A DNA stretch of 64,000 nt from JADKIH01 sp031417555 (GTDB lineage: Bacteria; Bacteroidota; Bacteroidia; AKYH767-A; 2013-40CM-41-45). Below are positions 1-8,276 of the stretch, piece by piece. The notes under the pieces are model-generated. The model was not told the DNA's origin and searched no databases. It saw only the letters and a list, made by a program, of their open reading frames with translations. The stretch is from positions 1 through 64,000 of the forward strand of contig JANOVV010000070.1 of assembly GCA_031417555.1 (NCBI GenBank), read 5' to 3'. Position 1 is the stretch's first letter. Each line of letters opens with the position of its first letter. The translations under genes and the position numbers were made by a program.

Positions 1-578
1 GCCAAATGCGTTTTACCTAAACCAACACCTCCAAAAATTAATAATGGATTAAATGAAGTTCCACCCGGTTTTTTTGCTACTGCAAATCCGGCTGATCTGG
101 CGAGGCGGTTGCAATCGCCTTCAACAAAATTTTCGATAGAATAATTTGGATTCAGTTGTGAATCCACGTCAACCTTTTTTAATCCGGGAATAATAAACGG
201 ATTGCGGATGGTCTTATCAACGGAAACAGGCATGTTGAAAGGACTGTTCCTTAAATCGCTGTTGGCCTTGGCAGGGATTTTTACGGTGTATGGTTTTGAG
301 TCGGCAACGGCATTCTCTATCACGATGCTGTATTCCAGCCGTCCGTCGTTGCCAAGCTGGTTGCGGATAATCTTTCTCAGCAGGGTGATGTAATGTTCCT
401 CGAGCCACTCATAAAAAAACTGGCTTGGAACTTCAATGGTTAGAACTTTAGCATCAAGCTTTATTGGCTTGATTGGTTCGAACCAGGTTTTGAAACTCTG
501 AGGACTTACGTTATCCTTAATTATCTGCAAGCATTTTTTCCAGACGCTTTCGCAAGTTTTCTCTGTTGTTGTTTTCAA
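1..578 (-). CDS. dnaA: DnaA, chromosomal replication initiator (3' part outside window)
   Basis: This is the N-terminal part of DnaA, the AAA+ protein that opens the replication origin. About 192 codons are present. The protein begins KTTTEKTCESVWKKCLQII, typical of domain I in Bacteroidota DnaA. It continues through the linker (NPNYSIENFVEGDCN) into the ATPase domain and runs off the window edge at Walker A (GGVGLGKTHLA). No ATG lies between the upstream in-frame TAA and domain I, so the start is taken as TTG at 578-576, giving MKTTTEK. The flanking genes 702-2388 lie upstream on the same strand, 123 nt away. Identity is certain from the motifs. The TTG start is an inference. Confidence 0.93.
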   Translation of the reverse strand, partial: MKTTTEKTCESVWKKCLQIIKDNVSPQSFKTWFEPIKPIKLDAKVLTIEVPSQFFYEWLEEHYITLLRKIIRNQLGNDGRLEYSIVIENAVADSKPYTVKIPAKANSDLRNSPFNMPVSVDKTIRNPFIIPGLKKVDVDSQLNPNYSIENFVEGDCNRLARSAGFAVAKKPGGTSFNPLLIFGGVGLGKTHL

Positions 579-620
579 GAAAAGTTTTTTTGTGTTGTGG
601 TTTGTGTTTCTTTTTTAAAA

Positions 621-635
621 ATCCCGTATATCGGG
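621..635. promoter_or_regulatory. Short GC hairpin in the dnaA leader
   Basis: CCCG and CGGG arms around TATAT lie about 45 nt before the dnaA start in a very AT-rich gap. The position would allow a regulatory stem in the leader or a protein-binding site. Only the 4-bp stem is visible, so a role is speculative. No clear TTATCCACA-type DnaA box was seen in the gap 579-701. Confidence 0.3.
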
Positions 636-669
636 TGTACTATTTTGTTGACAGCTTTTTTTCCGTGTG

Positions 670-677
670 CAAATATT
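670..677 (-). promoter_or_regulatory. Possible -7 box upstream of dnaA
   Basis: On the minus strand this reads AATATTTG, one base away from the Bacteroidota -7 consensus TAnnTTTG. It would place transcription start near 664, giving a leader of roughly 85 nt that contains the small CCCG/CGGG hairpin. No convincing -33 TTTG was found at the expected distance. Confidence 0.3.
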
Positions 678-701
678 TTGTAAAAAAAGCAAAATAAAAA
701 A

Positions 702-1652
702 TTATGATGCTATTGTATTTTCACTAATTTTTACAGTAGATGAAAGTATATCTTTTTTTCTTCCTTTTGAGTCGAAAAAATAATCTATTCGACCGAGTCT
801 GATTCCTGCCCAACCGACTTGTGCGACAAGAACTTCTTTTCCAATTTTATTCAAATAACTAACAGGTTTATCAAGAAATGTATGTGTGTGTCCACCTATG
901 ATAAGATCAATGTTGGTGCTTTGTTTAGCAAATATTTCATCGGAAATTTTATTATCGTTATAACGATATCCAAGATGCGAAAGACAGATTATTAAATCAC
1001 ACTTGTAATCGTTTTTGAGAATTTTTGACATGCGTTCGGCATGAATTAATGGATCCTCGTAAATTGTATTGCCATATAGTTTTGGATCAACCAGACCGTG
1101 TAATTCAATTCCTATTCCGAAAACACCGGTTTTAATTCCTCCTTTTTTAAATATTCGATAAGGTAAGGTTTTTTTTTCTAATGGTGTGTCTTTAAAGTCG
1201 TAATTCACATTAAGAAAAGGGAAGTTCATATCTGGCAGACGATTAGCTAATCCTTCAATTCCATTATCGAAATCATGATTACCGATTGTAGCTGCATCAT
1301 ATCCCATCTTGCTCATAATTCTTAATTCAGGTTCTCCGCCGTACAAATTAAAGTATGGTGTACCTTGAAAAATATCTCCGGCATCAAGAAGTAAAACATT
1401 TTTTTCTTTTGATCGAATTTGATTTATGATAGCCGCTCTTCGGGCAACGCCACCCATACCCGGATATTTTGGATCGTTCATCGGGAAAGGGTCAATTCGG
1501 CTATGTACGTCATTCGTATGGAGGATCGTTAATTTTCTTAATTCATGGGCAGCCAATAATTCAACAGGTAACGAACTCAATCCGGCATAAGCCGCACCGC
1601 TAATTAGGGTTCGAATAAAATATCTTCTATTGTGCATGGATGATTCTGCCAT
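702..1652 (-). CDS. Metallophosphoesterase, N-terminal half of a split 5'-nucleotidase
   Basis: This is a calcineurin-like two-metal phosphoesterase of the 5'-nucleotidase family, predicted to hydrolyse nucleotides or related phosphate esters outside the cytoplasm. Visible metal-site motifs are HTNDVHS (D48, H50), DAGD (90-93), GNHD (124-127), SHLGY and, near the C-terminus, GGHTHTF. The N-terminus NRRYFIRT followed by a hydrophobic stretch resembles a twin-arginine (Tat) signal. The 5'-nucleotidase substrate-binding C-terminal domain is absent here but is encoded by the overlapping upstream gene at 1627-2388, so the two probably form one enzyme. The chosen Met gives a 26-nt overlap; Met6 would reduce it to 11 nt. 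The exact substrate is unknown. Confidence 0.85.
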   Translation of the reverse strand: MAESSMHNRRYFIRTLISGAAYAGLSSLPVELLAAHELRKLTILHTNDVHSRIDPFPMNDPKYPGMGGVARRAAIINQIRSKEKNVLLLDAGDIFQGTPYFNLYGGEPELRIMSKMGYDAATIGNHDFDNGIEGLANRLPDMNFPFLNVNYDFKDTPLEKKTLPYRIFKKGGIKTGVFGIGIELHGLVDPKLYGNTIYEDPLIHAERMSKILKNDYKCDLIICLSHLGYRYNDNKISDEIFAKQSTNIDLIIGGHTHTFLDKPVSYLNKIGKEVLVAQVGWAGIRLGRIDYFFDSKGRKKDILSSTVKISENTIAS

Positions 1653-2388
1653 CTAGATTGACACTGATTTTTTTTCCTTCTTTATTCGTTGTTCTTAAAC
1701 TTTGAATAAGAGCATCACGTAATTTCAAGTTTGCATTTTCACGGGGAATTCCCACTAAAAAATCAAAAGAATCGCCGCCATTTGCAAGGTAATCAGAAGT
1801 TAATGCTTTATATGTTTTTGTAATATCCAATGGTAAATTATTAATTGTAATGTTTATCGCTTCATGATTCTTTATCTCAAAACGTGCACCTGAAATAGGA
1901 GCCCCGTCTTTTGAAGCTATGAAGTTAAAAATCTTTTTGACAAGTTCGCCATTTAATGTTAAAACTACCAATTGATTTTCAAAAGGCATTAATTCAAAAA
2001 CATCACCCAGTATGATTTTTCCTTTAGGCAAAGCTTTTCGTAAACCACCATTATTAAAAAAAGAAAAATCGGATTGTCTTCCATCGGATGGATAATATAT
2101 TTTTGCTGACTCACTCAAACATGCATCGGCAACAAAATTACCGAGTTTGCTTTCCGGATTTCCTTTTTCTAATGCAGTTTCTGTTTCAGCAATAACCGCA
2201 TTCATCGTTCCCTCCACTTTTTCTTTGTATGGTAATATCATAGAATAAATGGAGCTGTCTATAGAAGTATTTGATGTATCTGAAAGAACGTATTCTTTAT
2301 CTTCTGTTTTTTGTATATTATAAACCGGCTTGCACGAAATTAATAATGCTGAAGCTAGTTGTGCTGATATAACAAAAAATTTCATCAA
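1627..2388 (-). CDS. 5'-nucleotidase C-terminal domain lipoprotein
   Basis: This matches the C-terminal, substrate-binding domain of 5'-nucleotidases as a separate protein. The core includes NFVADACL, FFNNGGLRKALPKG, GDVFELMPFENQLV and the late SDYLANGGDSF motif typical of the family. A short N-terminal hydrophobic segment ends in a lipobox (LLISC), so the protein is probably a lipoprotein. The catalytic half follows on the same strand with an overlap. Translational coupling and a shared function are therefore likely. Met2 is an equally possible start. Confidence 0.82.
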   Translation of the reverse strand: MMKFFVISAQLASALLISCKPVYNIQKTEDKEYVLSDTSNTSIDSSIYSMILPYKEKVEGTMNAVIAETETALEKGNPESKLGNFVADACLSESAKIYYPSDGRQSDFSFFNNGGLRKALPKGKIILGDVFELMPFENQLVVLTLNGELVKKIFNFIASKDGAPISGARFEIKNHEAINITINNLPLDITKTYKALTSDYLANGGDSFDFLVGIPRENANLKLRDALIQSLRTTNKEGKKISVNLDGRIIHAQ

Positions 2389-2443
2389 TAAAAAATAATT
2401 TTAATAATCGAACAGCAAGGTTAATAAAAAATAAATAGTATTC

Positions 2444-2451
2444 TATCTTCG
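2444..2451 (+). promoter_or_regulatory. Possible -7 box for the thioesterase gene
   Basis: TATCTTCG lies 17 nt before the ATG of the disrupted thioesterase gene. It resembles the TATCTTTA/TAnnTTTG boxes found before other genes in the window. No -33 element is evident. Confidence 0.35.
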
Positions 2452-2468
2452 CAAAAAAATATTTTTTT

Positions 2469-2873
2469 ATGTACCGGAACGAAACACAAATTAGAGTACG
2501 ATATGCGGAAACCGATCAAATGGGTTATGTTTATTACGGACATTAAGCTGCTTATTTTGAAGTAGCACGCGTAGAAATGCTGCGCAGCCTTGGATTCAGC
2601 TATAAAGTACTCGAAGAAGAAGGCGTAATATTACCTGTTTTAAATTATTCAATTAAATATATCAAACCCGCTTTTTACGATGAACTCTTAAAAATTAAAA
2701 TAGTAATAAAAGAACTTCCGGCTACCCGAATTCGTTTTGACTATGAAACTTTCAACGAAAAAGACGAATTAATTAATATTGCAGAAACTACTTTGGTATT
2801 TGTAAATAAAAAAACAGGACGCCCTACCGCTCCGCCGGATGATCTTCTTGAAGCAATGAAACGATTTTTTTAA
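2469..2873 (+). pseudogene. YbgC-type acyl-CoA thioesterase gene with an in-frame TAA
   Basis: Reading from the ATG gives a hotdog-fold (4HBT/YbgC) thioesterase: MYRNETQIRVRYAETDQMGY then VYYGH, stop, AAYFEVARVEMLRS and on to the end, 134 codons in total. Asp16 in YAETD is the expected catalytic residue. Codon 26 (TAA, 2544-2546) stands where the family has a Tyr (the GNY or GHY position before xxYFE). One base change from TAT or TAC explains it. The frame is intact on both sides. A start at 2577 would give a 98-residue fragment without the catalytic Asp. This is either a recent nonsense mutation or a sequence error. Confidence 0.85.
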
Positions 2874-2931
2874 ATTGAAAAATGGCAGTTTTTGAAAGGA
2901 TAAATAAAAAACCAATCACAAATGCCATAAA

Positions 2932-3843
2932 TTAAAGTTTCTCCAGGAGAAACGAATAAAGCATTAGCATACTTTTTATATCTGCTTTATGGACTTTCTC
3001 ATCCGGAGAATGAACAAAATCTTCCGGAGCACCGATAAAGCACCAATCAATAGGGTAGGGCTGTTTTTGTAATTCCGTCCCATCGCTGCCACCGGAACTT
3101 TCAACTTCAAGCTGAAAGTCAATTCCGCTTTCTTTTGTTAATCCGATTATTTTATCGACAAATTTTTTACGTGGGATTCCGGTATCACGTAAGGATACCA
3201 CAACTCCCTTTCCCGGTCGAACACCTTCTGTGACCCATGTAATGTCGCTTATAAGCGCCTGACGAATTTTATAGTTATCATATAGGAATTTTGCTAGAAA
3301 CGGTACGCTGCCCCCGCCATGCTCTTCCCAGCAGGAAAATACAATCGCTCCATCTTTTATTTTTTCGCATAAGCGTAAAGCATTCCATACTCCCAGGCGA
3401 TTATCCATGTAACAACACTGAACAAAGTCTTCGCTCTCTCTCCAATTGTCATTGAAAGTCAGATCAATCCCACGTTCAATCTGTAGTGGTGCTTTAAGAA
3501 TTAATTTTTCATTTTTTTCTACACCGAGTGGATATTCAAATTTTTCATTATCAACGAATCCTTTTAAAATATATCCATTTGAAGTTTTAGGAGAACCGAT
3601 TTTTACGACTTCATTATTATAGCGGACCGTAAATCCAATCGAATCAATATGAGCATAAACAGCTGTTCTGGGTTTCCCAAATATTAAAACGATACAATTC
3701 TGAAAATCATCGCCATAAAAAATTTCGGGAGTTACTTCCCATTTATTCTGATTTGTCGTTACATAATTAAGAATAAAATCAGTCATCGCCCCTTCATTTC
3801 CCGATGGTGCATGAATACTGCAAAGTTTTTTTAATAATTCCAT
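2932..3843 (-). CDS. M42-family aminopeptidase-like zinc peptidase
   Basis: This is a cytosolic dinuclear-metal aminopeptidase of the M42/M28-like type. In the 303-residue product the ligand pattern is complete: H65 in AHID, D147 in MDNR, the pair E173-E174 in CWEEHG, D200 in ISD, and H278 in FVHSPDE. The N-terminal LCSIHAPSGNEGAM segment is also typical. The start at 3843 is chosen because the protein homology begins at MELLKKLC. An upstream in-frame Met would overlap the 3' end of ribD. Only 7 nt separate it from ribD on the same strand, so co-transcription is likely, although no functional link to riboflavin is evident. Confidence 0.82.
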   Translation of the reverse strand: MELLKKLCSIHAPSGNEGAMTDFILNYVTTNQNKWEVTPEIFYGDDFQNCIVLIFGKPRTAVYAHIDSIGFTVRYNNEVVKIGSPKTSNGYILKGFVDNEKFEYPLGVEKNEKLILKAPLQIERGIDLTFNDNWRESEDFVQCCYMDNRLGVWNALRLCEKIKDGAIVFSCWEEHGGGSVPFLAKFLYDNYKIRQALISDITWVTEGVRPGKGVVVSLRDTGIPRKKFVDKIIGLTKESGIDFQLEVESSGGSDGTELQKQPYPIDWCFIGAPEDFVHSPDEKVHKADIKSMLMLYSFLLEKL

Positions 3844-3850
3844 CTGTTTA

Positions 3851-4894
3851 TTATCTGTTTTCCCGACGCAAAATAACAATATTATCTCCCGTAGCATTCG
3901 ATTTTGAAATTTCCTTTCCCTGAATTTCAGGAGAACGGATTCCATCCTTAAATAATTTATCCGCAGTTATAATCCGCGCTTCATCCCACAGGTTTTTTTC
4001 GATAAATTGTAAGAGTACATTTCTTCCTCCTTCAACGAGAACAGAAAGAATTTTTCTTTCATACAATGTTGAAAGTATTTTAGAAATGACAAAATCGTCA
4101 AAATCAATTTTAATAAATTCAATATTCATCCCATTTTCGTTTTTAATAGAATTGAATACCAATGTCGAAACAGAATGATCAAAAAGATGAAGCTTTCCCG
4201 GTAAGCGAAGGTTTTTATCCATTACGATACGAATCGGGTTTTTTCCACTCCACTTTCTTACGGTAAGTACGGGATTATCAATCTCTGCCGTTTTGGTACC
4301 TATTAAAATTGCCGATTCTTCACTTCTCCATTTATGAACCAAAATATCAGTAAATTCATTGCTGATTTTATTATTATTATTTTGAATTGGTGCAATAAAG
4401 TGATCACCAGTTTGAGCAAATTTTAAAACGATGTATGGCCTTTTTAAAGAATGAAACGTTATAAAACGATGATTCGCTTCGCGACATTCTTTTTCTAATA
4501 TTCCTGATACTACTTTAATACCTGCATCTTCCAGTTTTTTAATTCCTTTTCCATTAACTTCCGGAAACGGATCCATCATGCCTATAACAACTTTGGGTAT
4601 TTTATGTTTAATAATCAAATCTGTACAGGGCGGTGTTTTCCCCGAATGTGAACAAGGTTCGAGGTTTACATAAAGAACCGATTTTTCCAAAAGATATTCA
4701 TTTCCTTTTTCAATGCATTGTTTAATGGCATTTACCTCTGAATGAGATTCTCCGAAGACTTGATGAAATCCCTCGCCGATTATTTTATCGTTAAAAACTA
4801 AAACTGAACCTACCATCGGATTGGGTGCAACTTTTCCGGAACCTTTTTGTGCAAGTTCGAGGCAACGGGAAATGAAAGAAGTATCAGGTATCAT
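3851..4894 (-). CDS. ribD: RibD, bifunctional riboflavin biosynthesis deaminase/reductase
   Basis: RibD catalyses deamination and then side-chain reduction of the pyrimidine intermediate in riboflavin synthesis. The N-terminal deaminase domain has VAPNPMVGSV, the HxE motif at H51-S-E53, and the zinc cysteines C81 and C90 (EPCSHSGKTPPC). The reductase domain follows from about residue 150 and ends with VEGGRNVL. Length 347 is normal. The start is odd: MIPDTSF is encoded by ATGATACCTGATACTTC, the last units of a 7-bp repeat array. No other Met lies before the conserved FISRCLELA, so a repeat unit appears to supply the start codon. Confidence 0.95.
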   Translation of the reverse strand: MIPDTSFISRCLELAQKGSGKVAPNPMVGSVLVFNDKIIGEGFHQVFGESHSEVNAIKQCIEKGNEYLLEKSVLYVNLEPCSHSGKTPPCTDLIIKHKIPKVVIGMMDPFPEVNGKGIKKLEDAGIKVVSGILEKECREANHRFITFHSLKRPYIVLKFAQTGDHFIAPIQNNNNKISNEFTDILVHKWRSEESAILIGTKTAEIDNPVLTVRKWSGKNPIRIVMDKNLRLPGKLHLFDHSVSTLVFNSIKNENGMNIEFIKIDFDDFVISKILSTLYERKILSVLVEGGRNVLLQFIEKNLWDEARIITADKLFKDGIRSPEIQGKEISKSNATGDNIVILRRENR

Positions 4895-4908
4895 GTATCA
4901 AGTATCAG
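4881..4908. repeat. Heptad array at the ribD start (4 units)
   Basis: Four tandem 7-bp units run GTATCAG, GTATCAT, GTATCAA, GTATCAG. On the ribD sense strand they read CTGATAC, TTGATAC, ATGATAC, CTGATAC toward the gene. The ATG of the third unit is the ribD start codon. This is one of the intergenic array family seen across the window. Confidence 0.85.
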
Positions 4909-5250
4909 GACGTTTAATTTGATATAAAATGCAGGTTGTTGTTAGAAAAGAACTTCTTTTAATTAACTTTTTTAATGCTTCTTTTATTAGATTTTAGGCA
5001 GGATAATTAAATTCATAATTTGTAAAGATATTCACATTGTTAAACTATGAATAGTTCATTTATTATATTATTAGTATTTGAATTAATCACCTAAAGTAAA
5101 AAAATGTTGAATTTACTTTTAAAAGGAAATATTTTTTACAGAATAGAGAAATTTCTGACAAACGTATTCTATTTACATTTCAAATAATGATCTTTTTTCG
5201 TTTATTTAGCTTTTAATTGTATCTTTAAAATCCCTCAAATAATTTTGATT
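4909..5250. other. Intergenic gap, divergent promoters
   Basis: This AT-rich gap lies between ribD (minus) and the M36 protease gene (plus). Apart from the heptad array at its left end and a -7-like box at 5220-5227, no gene, RNA or clear repeat was seen in it. Confidence 0.6.
5220..5227 (+). promoter_or_regulatory. Putative -7 box for the M36 protease gene
   Basis: TATCTTTA lies 23 nt before the ATG at 5251. The same octamer precedes recF, the VWA-like gene at 42532 and rnpB. A weak TTTCG sits about 19 nt upstream, where a -33 element would be expected. Confidence 0.45.
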
Positions 5251-8157
5251 ATGCGTAAAATTACAATGATGGCTTTTGTAGCTGTTTTGGTTTCTTTTAA
5301 TTCTTTTGCCGGTAATATTATTGGTGATAAAGATCCATTAGAAATATCTTATATAAAGAATAAAAAAGCAAAACCTGATTTGAAATATCAGGAACTATTA
5401 AGGAAATCGCCATCCTGGCAAAATTACCTCAAAGTACATTCAAATTGGTTTGTCGATTTTAATGAAGCAATTCAAAAACCTCATCGCGCCTACGGAAAAC
5501 CCATACAGGCTTATGGCGATGATCCTTCTTCTGCAGCATTGAATTTTATTCAAAATAATTTGAGTGATTGGAATCTTCCAATGCAAGATATTCAGTTTCA
5601 ATCACAAAATTGCTCAGGGAAATATTTTAATGTTTTCTTTAAACAAACCTATAATGGTCTCGATGTAATAAACAGTAAAGTATTTGTAAAATTAACCAAG
5701 GACCTGAAAGTAAATTCATGGGGAACTGATATTTATAATATTGACATATCTACAATTCCTGTTCTCGATGAAAATACAGCTATTGAAAAATCGAAAAATG
5801 GAATTACGAAAATCATTACAAATATTACTGCTCCCGTTTTAAAAATTCTTCCTGTTTCACACGATCGTACTGTTGTTTCCCACTTGGTTTATGAAATTGT
5901 TGTTTCAGTAAAAGACGATGCAAATACACCTTCCAAATATTATACTTTAGTAGATGCCAATAATGGTGTAATTCTTTACCGTCAAAATCAAGTTAGATAC
6001 ATTCAGCCTTTAAACAGTGATGTTAATGTAGTTGCTTCTGTATTTGAATTTAATCCTTATATACCTTCCAAGATTTTACCACTTCGAAACCTAAAATGCG
6101 ATGTGGGTGCAAATTCTTATTATACCGATAGTATGGGAAATATTTCACTGCTGGGAACTAATCCTATATCATCCACTTTTTCATTAACAGGATTATGGAG
6201 TAAAACACTAACAGATGGCGGAAATTTTCCTCATTTTATAGATGCAACATTTTCTTCCGGAGCGGACACTTTAAATTTTGATTCCATAACATCAATTCGT
6301 CATGCATCAGGTTATTATCATGTAAATAATATTCATGACTTCATGAAAAGTTATTTACCGGCATTTACAGATCTTGATTTCCCTTTACCTACACGTATAG
6401 ATGTAACCGGTGGTTCTTGCAATGCTTATTATACCGGAGATGATATTAATTTTTTTGAAACCGGAAGCGGATGTAATTGTATGTCACAAGTGGCCGACAT
6501 CGTTTACCACGAATATGGCCATGGTATTAATGATTTATTTTATAAATCCATGGGAGCGAATTTTGAAAACGGAGCGATGCATGAAGGGTATGCCGATATT
6601 TGGGCACTGGCATTGACAAAAAGCCCTGTATTAGGAATCGGTTATAGATTAGACGATTCTCTTGCTTTTATCCGTCGGTATGACATGAATAAAAAAGTTT
6701 ATCCTCAGGATCTTGTAGGCGAGAGTCATGCCGATGGAGAAATCATTGCGGGAGCCTGGTATGATCTTTCACTGAATTTGAATTCATGGACTTTAATGAC
6801 CGATTTATTTGTTAAAACATTTTTTAACCTTATTACCGGACCTGATGGCAATGAAGGACAAATTTTTTCAGATATTTTACTTTCCGCTTTGATGGAAGAT
6901 GATAATGATGGCGATATTTCGAATGGAACTCCAAACGACAATTCTATATTAGATGCTTTTGCATTACATGGTATTTATCTTATCAATAATGCTCAACTTG
7001 AACATACACCCATTTTGAGTGCCGTATCTACACAACCAATTACGGTCACTGCAAACATTTCAATTACTCTTCCCTGGTTACCTACCAATATGGAATTACA
7101 TTATAGAATTGGTAATTCCGGACCCTATATTAATTTAGATATGTTGCCCGGATCAGGAAATAATTATTCAGCTAACATTCCTCCACAAGTTCCCGGAACG
7201 GTTATTAGTTATTACATACAATATCTTGATATTGCTTCGACACCATTAATTACTTTGCCAAATAAAGCTGATAGCGTTGCTCCAAACATTCCTTATTTTA
7301 TACTTGTGGATTGTATCAGAGATAAAATAGAAGACTTCGATCTTAATCAATCTCCGGGATGGCAAACAGGAATTCCCGACGACAGCGCTACGGGTGGAAA
7401 ATGGATAATTGCTGCTCCATTGGTAAGTTTTAGAAGCGGTGATACTTGTCAGACCGGTGCACAATTTACTCCCGGAGGAACCAAATGTGCAGTAACCGGA
7501 AATGCTCCCTCTGCATCTTCTCCAAATTATGCCGGTGATGTAGATAATGGTAAGACTACACTTCAATCTCCTCCGATAAACATTAGCGCATCATCAGATC
7601 CTGTAATTTCATACTGGAGATGGTTTACGAATGACCAGGGTGCTGCACCACTTTCAGATTTTTGGAGAACCTATATTTCCGGCGACGGAATCAATTTTGT
7701 ATTGGTAGAAGATATTGTTGTCCCGGATCACCGCTGGAGACGGTATGCTTTTAAAGTCAACGATTATCTATCTTCTCCTTCAGAAATAACATTACGTTTT
7801 GTTGCCGACGATGTAAACATTAGCAGTGTAGTAGAGAGTGCTGTAGATGATATTGAAATATACAGTAAGAATTTAAACAATGGAATCAGTTCAGTGGATG
7901 ATGTATTTAATATATCTGTTTATCCGAACCCTGCCTCATTGTTTTTGACACTCAGCATGAACCTGAAAAAATCTGAAAACGTTACTCTTGATATTGTAAA
8001 TAATCTGGGTCAGATTGTTTTATCGTCACCTGCTGAAATTTCAGCCGGAAAAACAATTAAAACGCTGGATATTCAAAATCTTGAAAATGGAATTTATTTT
8101 CTTGTTGTGTCAACCGGTGAGAACAGAGTTCAGCGAGTATTTTCCGTTCTAAGATAA
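5251..8157 (+). CDS. Secreted M36 (fungalysin-type) metalloprotease with T9SS sorting domain
   Basis: This is a large secreted zinc protease. It has a signal peptide (MRKITMMAFVAVLVSFNSFAG) and a fungalysin/thermolysin-type propeptide region over roughly residues 60-240. The catalytic core carries HEYGH at 420-424 and the third ligand E445 in EGYADIW, a gluzincin pattern. Downstream are beta-sandwich regions and a terminal domain (SVYPNPA through RVFSVLR) that is a type A T9SS sorting signal. The protein is thus expected to be exported by the T9SS and released or surface-anchored. The ATG at 5251 is preferred over a TTG two codons upstream because it begins the signal peptide. Length 968 suits the multidomain type. 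Substrates are unknown but probably environmental protein. Confidence 0.9.
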   Translation: MRKITMMAFVAVLVSFNSFAGNIIGDKDPLEISYIKNKKAKPDLKYQELLRKSPSWQNYLKVHSNWFVDFNEAIQKPHRAYGKPIQAYGDDPSSAALNFIQNNLSDWNLPMQDIQFQSQNCSGKYFNVFFKQTYNGLDVINSKVFVKLTKDLKVNSWGTDIYNIDISTIPVLDENTAIEKSKNGITKIITNITAPVLKILPVSHDRTVVSHLVYEIVVSVKDDANTPSKYYTLVDANNGVILYRQNQVRYIQPLNSDVNVVASVFEFNPYIPSKILPLRNLKCDVGANSYYTDSMGNISLLGTNPISSTFSLTGLWSKTLTDGGNFPHFIDATFSSGADTLNFDSITSIRHASGYYHVNNIHDFMKSYLPAFTDLDFPLPTRIDVTGGSCNAYYTGDDINFFETGSGCNCMSQVADIVYHEYGHGINDLFYKSMGANFENGAMHEGYADIWALALTKSPVLGIGYRLDDSLAFIRRYDMNKKVYPQDLVGESHADGEIIAGAWYDLSLNLNSWTLMTDLFVKTFFNLITGPDGNEGQIFSDILLSALMEDDNDGDISNGTPNDNSILDAFALHGIYLINNAQLEHTPILSAVSTQPITVTANISITLPWLPTNMELHYRIGNSGPYINLDMLPGSGNNYSANIPPQVPGTVISYYIQYLDIASTPLITLPNKADSVAPNIPYFILVDCIRDKIEDFDLNQSPGWQTGIPDDSATGGKWIIAAPLVSFRSGDTCQTGAQFTPGGTKCAVTGNAPSASSPNYAGDVDNGKTTLQSPPINISASSDPVISYWRWFTNDQGAAPLSDFWRTYISGDGINFVLVEDIVVPDHRWRRYAFKVNDYLSSPSEITLRFVADDVNISSVVESAVDDIEIYSKNLNNGISSVDDVFNISVYPNPASLFLTLSMNLKKSENVTLDIVNNLGQIVLSSPAEISAGKTIKTLDIQNLENGIYFLVVSTGENRVQRVFSVLR

Positions 8158-8276
8158 TTGATTTTGTATTTTGTAAGTTGATTGGTTTAAAATCAAACTT
8201 CATAGAAAAAAGTTTCTAAGTAAAATCATTCTGATTATTAAGGAATGCTATAAATATTTCTACTTCAAAATTCGGA

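Noticed and set aside
202..408. Short open frames on both strands near the left edge
   Set aside because: They lie inside dnaA in other frames and have no protein features.
579..701. Replication origin beside dnaA
   Set aside because: No cluster of TTATCCACA-like boxes was found in this gap, so an origin cannot be supported here.
2544..2546. Recoding of TAA as an amino acid
   Set aside because: TAA ends many intact genes in the window at the expected family length, so a changed code does not fit.
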